NCBI GenBank assembly: GCA_003168295.1
Contig: PMST01000309.1
Span: forward strand, 1 to 6,892
DNA: 6,892 bases
Direction: 5' to 3'
From: Actinomycetota bacterium
GTDB taxonomy: Bacteria > Actinomycetota > Actinomycetes > Streptosporangiales > Streptosporangiaceae
Shown: positions 5,566-6,892 of the stretch, piece by piece
How the letters are laid out: every line of letters begins with the position of its first letter
How positions within the stretch are numbered: position 1 is the first letter of the stretch
Position numbers and translations under genes: made by a program
Notes under the pieces: generated by a model
What the model saw: the letters and a program-made list of their open reading frames with translations, nothing else
What the model was told of the DNA's origin: nothing
The model's database searches: none

Positions 5566-6461
5566 TGTTCTCGATCGCCTACCGGATGACCGGCAGCGTC
5601 GGCGACGCCGAGGACATCGTCCAGGAGGCTTTCTTGCGGCTGACCCGGGTCCAGCGCGATGGGGCGAGCATCACCTCACCCAAGGCGTACCTGGCGACGG
5701 TCACCACCCGGCTGGCGATCAGCTACCTGCGGTCGGCGCGGGTCCGGCGCGAGTCCTATGTAGGGGCCTGGCTGCCCGAGCCGCTCATCGCGGGCCGCGA
5801 GCCGGATCCAGCGGAGCACGCGGAGATGTCCGACTCCCTGTCCATGGCCTTCCTGGTCCTGCTGGAAAGCCTGTCACCGACCGAACGCGCGGTGTTCCTG
5901 CTCCACGAGGTGTTCGGCTACGACTACAGGGAGATCGCGGAGCTCACCGGCAAGTCCGAGCCGAACTGCCGTCAGATCCTCACCCGCGCCCGGCACCACG
6001 TCGACGAGGGCCGGGCCGGCGTCAAGGAACCCCGCTTCGAGGCCTCGCGTGAGCAGCGCGAAGAGGTGGCCCGCCGGTTCTTCGCCGCCGCCGAGGGCGG
6101 CGACCTGGCCGGCCTGCTTGAGCTGCTCGCTCCGGACGTGGTCGTGGTCGGCGACGGCGGCGGGAAGGCCTGGGCGGTGGCCAGGCCGTTCCACGGCGCG
6201 CAGCAGGTGGCCCGGTTCATGCTCGGGCTAGCCCGCCGGGGGCCGAAGCTGGGCGCACGAGTGGAGCTGTCGTGGGTCAACGGCCAGCCAGGGGCGGTCA
6301 CCTACGACGGGGAGGGCCGGGTCATCAACGTCTTCGCCCTCGACATCGCCGATGGCCTGGTGCAGGCGATCAGGTCGGTGATCAATCCCGACAAGCTTCA
6401 GCACCTCGGGCCGGTCTCCGATGTGGCCCGGCGGGCAGTGCCAAGGTCCCCCGGCGGCTAA
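5529..6461 (+). CDS. ECF41-group (SigJ-like) RNA polymerase sigma factor with SnoaL-like C-terminal domain
   Basis: This 310-residue alternative sigma factor directs RNA polymerase to ECF-type promoters. Region 2 spans about 6-72 (YRPLMFSIAYRMTGSVGDAEDIVQEAFLRL). Region 4 spans about 104-158 (LSPTERAVFLLHEVFGYDYREIAELTG, then a recognition helix around CRQILTRARHHV). A SnoaL/NTF2-like domain (about 176-290) follows. It includes the ECF41 hallmarks DGGGK (209-213) and NPDKL (286-290), with a short tail after them. In ECF41 members this fused extension acts as the built-in regulator in place of an anti-sigma factor. M. tuberculosis SigJ has the same architecture. The start is GTG 5529 because of AGGAGG five bases upstream and the family N-terminus (DYTAYRPLMF). 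It overlaps the upstream membrane gene by 37 bp and is preceded by its own likely promoter at 5469-5495. The common ECF41 neighbour, a carboxymuconolactone decarboxylase/oxidoreductase-type gene, is not seen. Confidence 0.95.
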   Translation: MDTSDYTAYRPLMFSIAYRMTGSVGDAEDIVQEAFLRLTRVQRDGASITSPKAYLATVTTRLAISYLRSARVRRESYVGAWLPEPLIAGREPDPAEHAEMSDSLSMAFLVLLESLSPTERAVFLLHEVFGYDYREIAELTGKSEPNCRQILTRARHHVDEGRAGVKEPRFEASREQREEVARRFFAAAEGGDLAGLLELLAPDVVVVGDGGGKAWAVARPFHGAQQVARFMLGLARRGPKLGARVELSWVNGQPGAVTYDGEGRVINVFALDIADGLVQAIRSVINPDKLQHLGPVSDVARRAVPRSPGG

Positions 6462-6485
6462 CACTGTCCCCCGGCGGCTAGCGCT
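6446..6485 (+). repeat. 20-bp tandem duplication across the sigma-gene stop codon
   Basis: GTCCCCCGGCGGCTA occurs at 6446-6460 and again at 6466-6480, each followed by a related five-base spacer (ACACT, GCGCT). The first copy encodes the last residues and part of the stop codon of the sigma factor. The second is non-coding. It looks like a replication-slippage duplication. Confidence 0.7.
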
Positions 6486-6515
6486 GCGGACGGCCTGGGA
6501 CTTACCCTGTCGGCC

Positions 6516-6892
6516 ATGGCCACCGACTTTACCGAGGAAACAGCCGCCGATGCGGTCATCGAGAGCTTCGCGAAAACCCCGGACCCGCGGCTGCGTGAGC
6601 TGCTGAACAGCTTGGTCAGGCACCTGCACGCCTTCGTCAGGGACACCGAGCCCACAATCGCGGAGTGGGAGCGCGCGATCGAGTTCCTCACCGCGACGGG
6701 CCAGAAATGTGATGACGAGCGGCAGGAATTCATCCTGCTTTCCGATGTGCTCGGGATTTCCATGCTGGTGGAGACGATCAACAACCGGACCGCCGGCGCC
6801 ACGGAGTCCACCGTGCTCGGCCCTTTCCACGTGGTGAAGTCCCCCCGCCGGGAGCTCGGCGACAGCATCGATTTCGTCGGGACCGGCACGCC
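6516..6892 (+). CDS. Intradiol ring-cleavage dioxygenase, N-terminal part (hydroxyquinol/catechol 1,2-dioxygenase type), cut off by window edge
   Basis: The family opens catechol-type aromatic rings between the two hydroxyls with non-haem Fe(III). Products enter the beta-ketoadipate or maleylacetate routes. The 125 visible residues form the helical N-terminal dimerisation domain: PRLRELLNSLVRHLHAFVRD (24-43), EWERAIEFLTATGQ (50-63) and RQEFILLSDVLGISMLVETIN (69-89). The domain leads into the start of the catalytic beta-sandwich, GATESTVLGPFHV (94-106). This pattern resembles hydroxyquinol 1,2-dioxygenases most, but catechol or chlorocatechol enzymes remain possible. The iron-binding Tyr/Tyr/His/His residues lie beyond the edge. 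ATG 6516 is the only sensible start; no good ribosome site precedes it. It is 54 bp downstream of the sigma gene on the same strand and could be read through from it. No separate ECF41 motif lies in the gap. Confidence 0.88.
   Translation, partial: MATDFTEETAADAVIESFAKTPDPRLRELLNSLVRHLHAFVRDTEPTIAEWERAIEFLTATGQKCDDERQEFILLSDVLGISMLVETINNRTAGATESTVLGPFHVVKSPRRELGDSIDFVGTGT

Noticed and set aside
5873..5879. TGTCACC inside the sigma gene as a second ECF41 promoter
   Set aside because: No CGTC follows at about 16 bases, and the position is in the middle of the coding sequence with no start downstream.
6228..6889. Minus-strand open frames over the sigma gene end and dioxygenase
   Set aside because: The plus strand encodes a clear sigma factor and intradiol dioxygenase domain. 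The minus-strand products show no family features.

Overview
This is a high-GC window with mostly GTG/ATG starts and strong third-position G/C bias. It looks like a chromosomal segment of a filamentous-type actinomycete. Three signals support this. The core order lipB-lipA-DUF4191-RDD-glnA is the arrangement known from mycobacteria (Rv2217 to glnA1) and streptomycetes. LipA and LipB read almost residue for residue like the actinobacterial proteins. A near-perfect GlnR box, the actinomycete nitrogen regulator site, lies in front of glnA. I cannot resolve the order or genus. I see no tRNA, rRNA, CRISPR array, insertion sequence or phage gene.

Left part (1-4031), housekeeping: the 5' 288 codons of type I glutamine synthetase glnA lie on the minus strand and run off the left edge. 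A 182-bp divergent control region (867-1048) carries the GlnR box. A small RDD-family membrane protein follows on the plus strand. It converges on a DUF4191 membrane protein, and both genes stop inside the same CTAG. Behind DUF4191 on the minus strand are lipA (lipoyl synthase) and lipB (octanoyltransferase). In transcription order they read lipB, lipA, DUF4191. LipB attaches octanoate to the lipoyl domains of 2-oxoacid dehydrogenases and the glycine cleavage H protein, and LipA inserts the two sulfurs.

Right part (4149-6892), accessory, plus strand: two paralogous four-helix membrane proteins of unknown function stand in tandem. They are followed by a SigJ-like ECF41 sigma factor with a fused SnoaL-like regulatory domain, and then by the start of an intradiol ring-cleavage dioxygenase of the hydroxyquinol/catechol 1,2-dioxygenase type. 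The first three genes are tightly packed: a chain of 4-nt overlaps links the two membrane genes, and a 37-bp overlap links the second to the sigma gene. Inside the 3' end of the second membrane gene is TGTCACA-N16-CGTC, which matches the promoter motif I recall for ECF41 sigma factors. The sigma factor therefore probably drives its own transcription as well as being read from the membrane-gene operon.

The most interesting hypothesis is that the two membrane paralogues and the autoregulated ECF41 factor form one envelope-sensing unit. ECF41 factors are not known to use a classical anti-sigma factor, so a conserved coupled membrane partner would be new. This is inference from gene packing; the window itself does not prove interaction.
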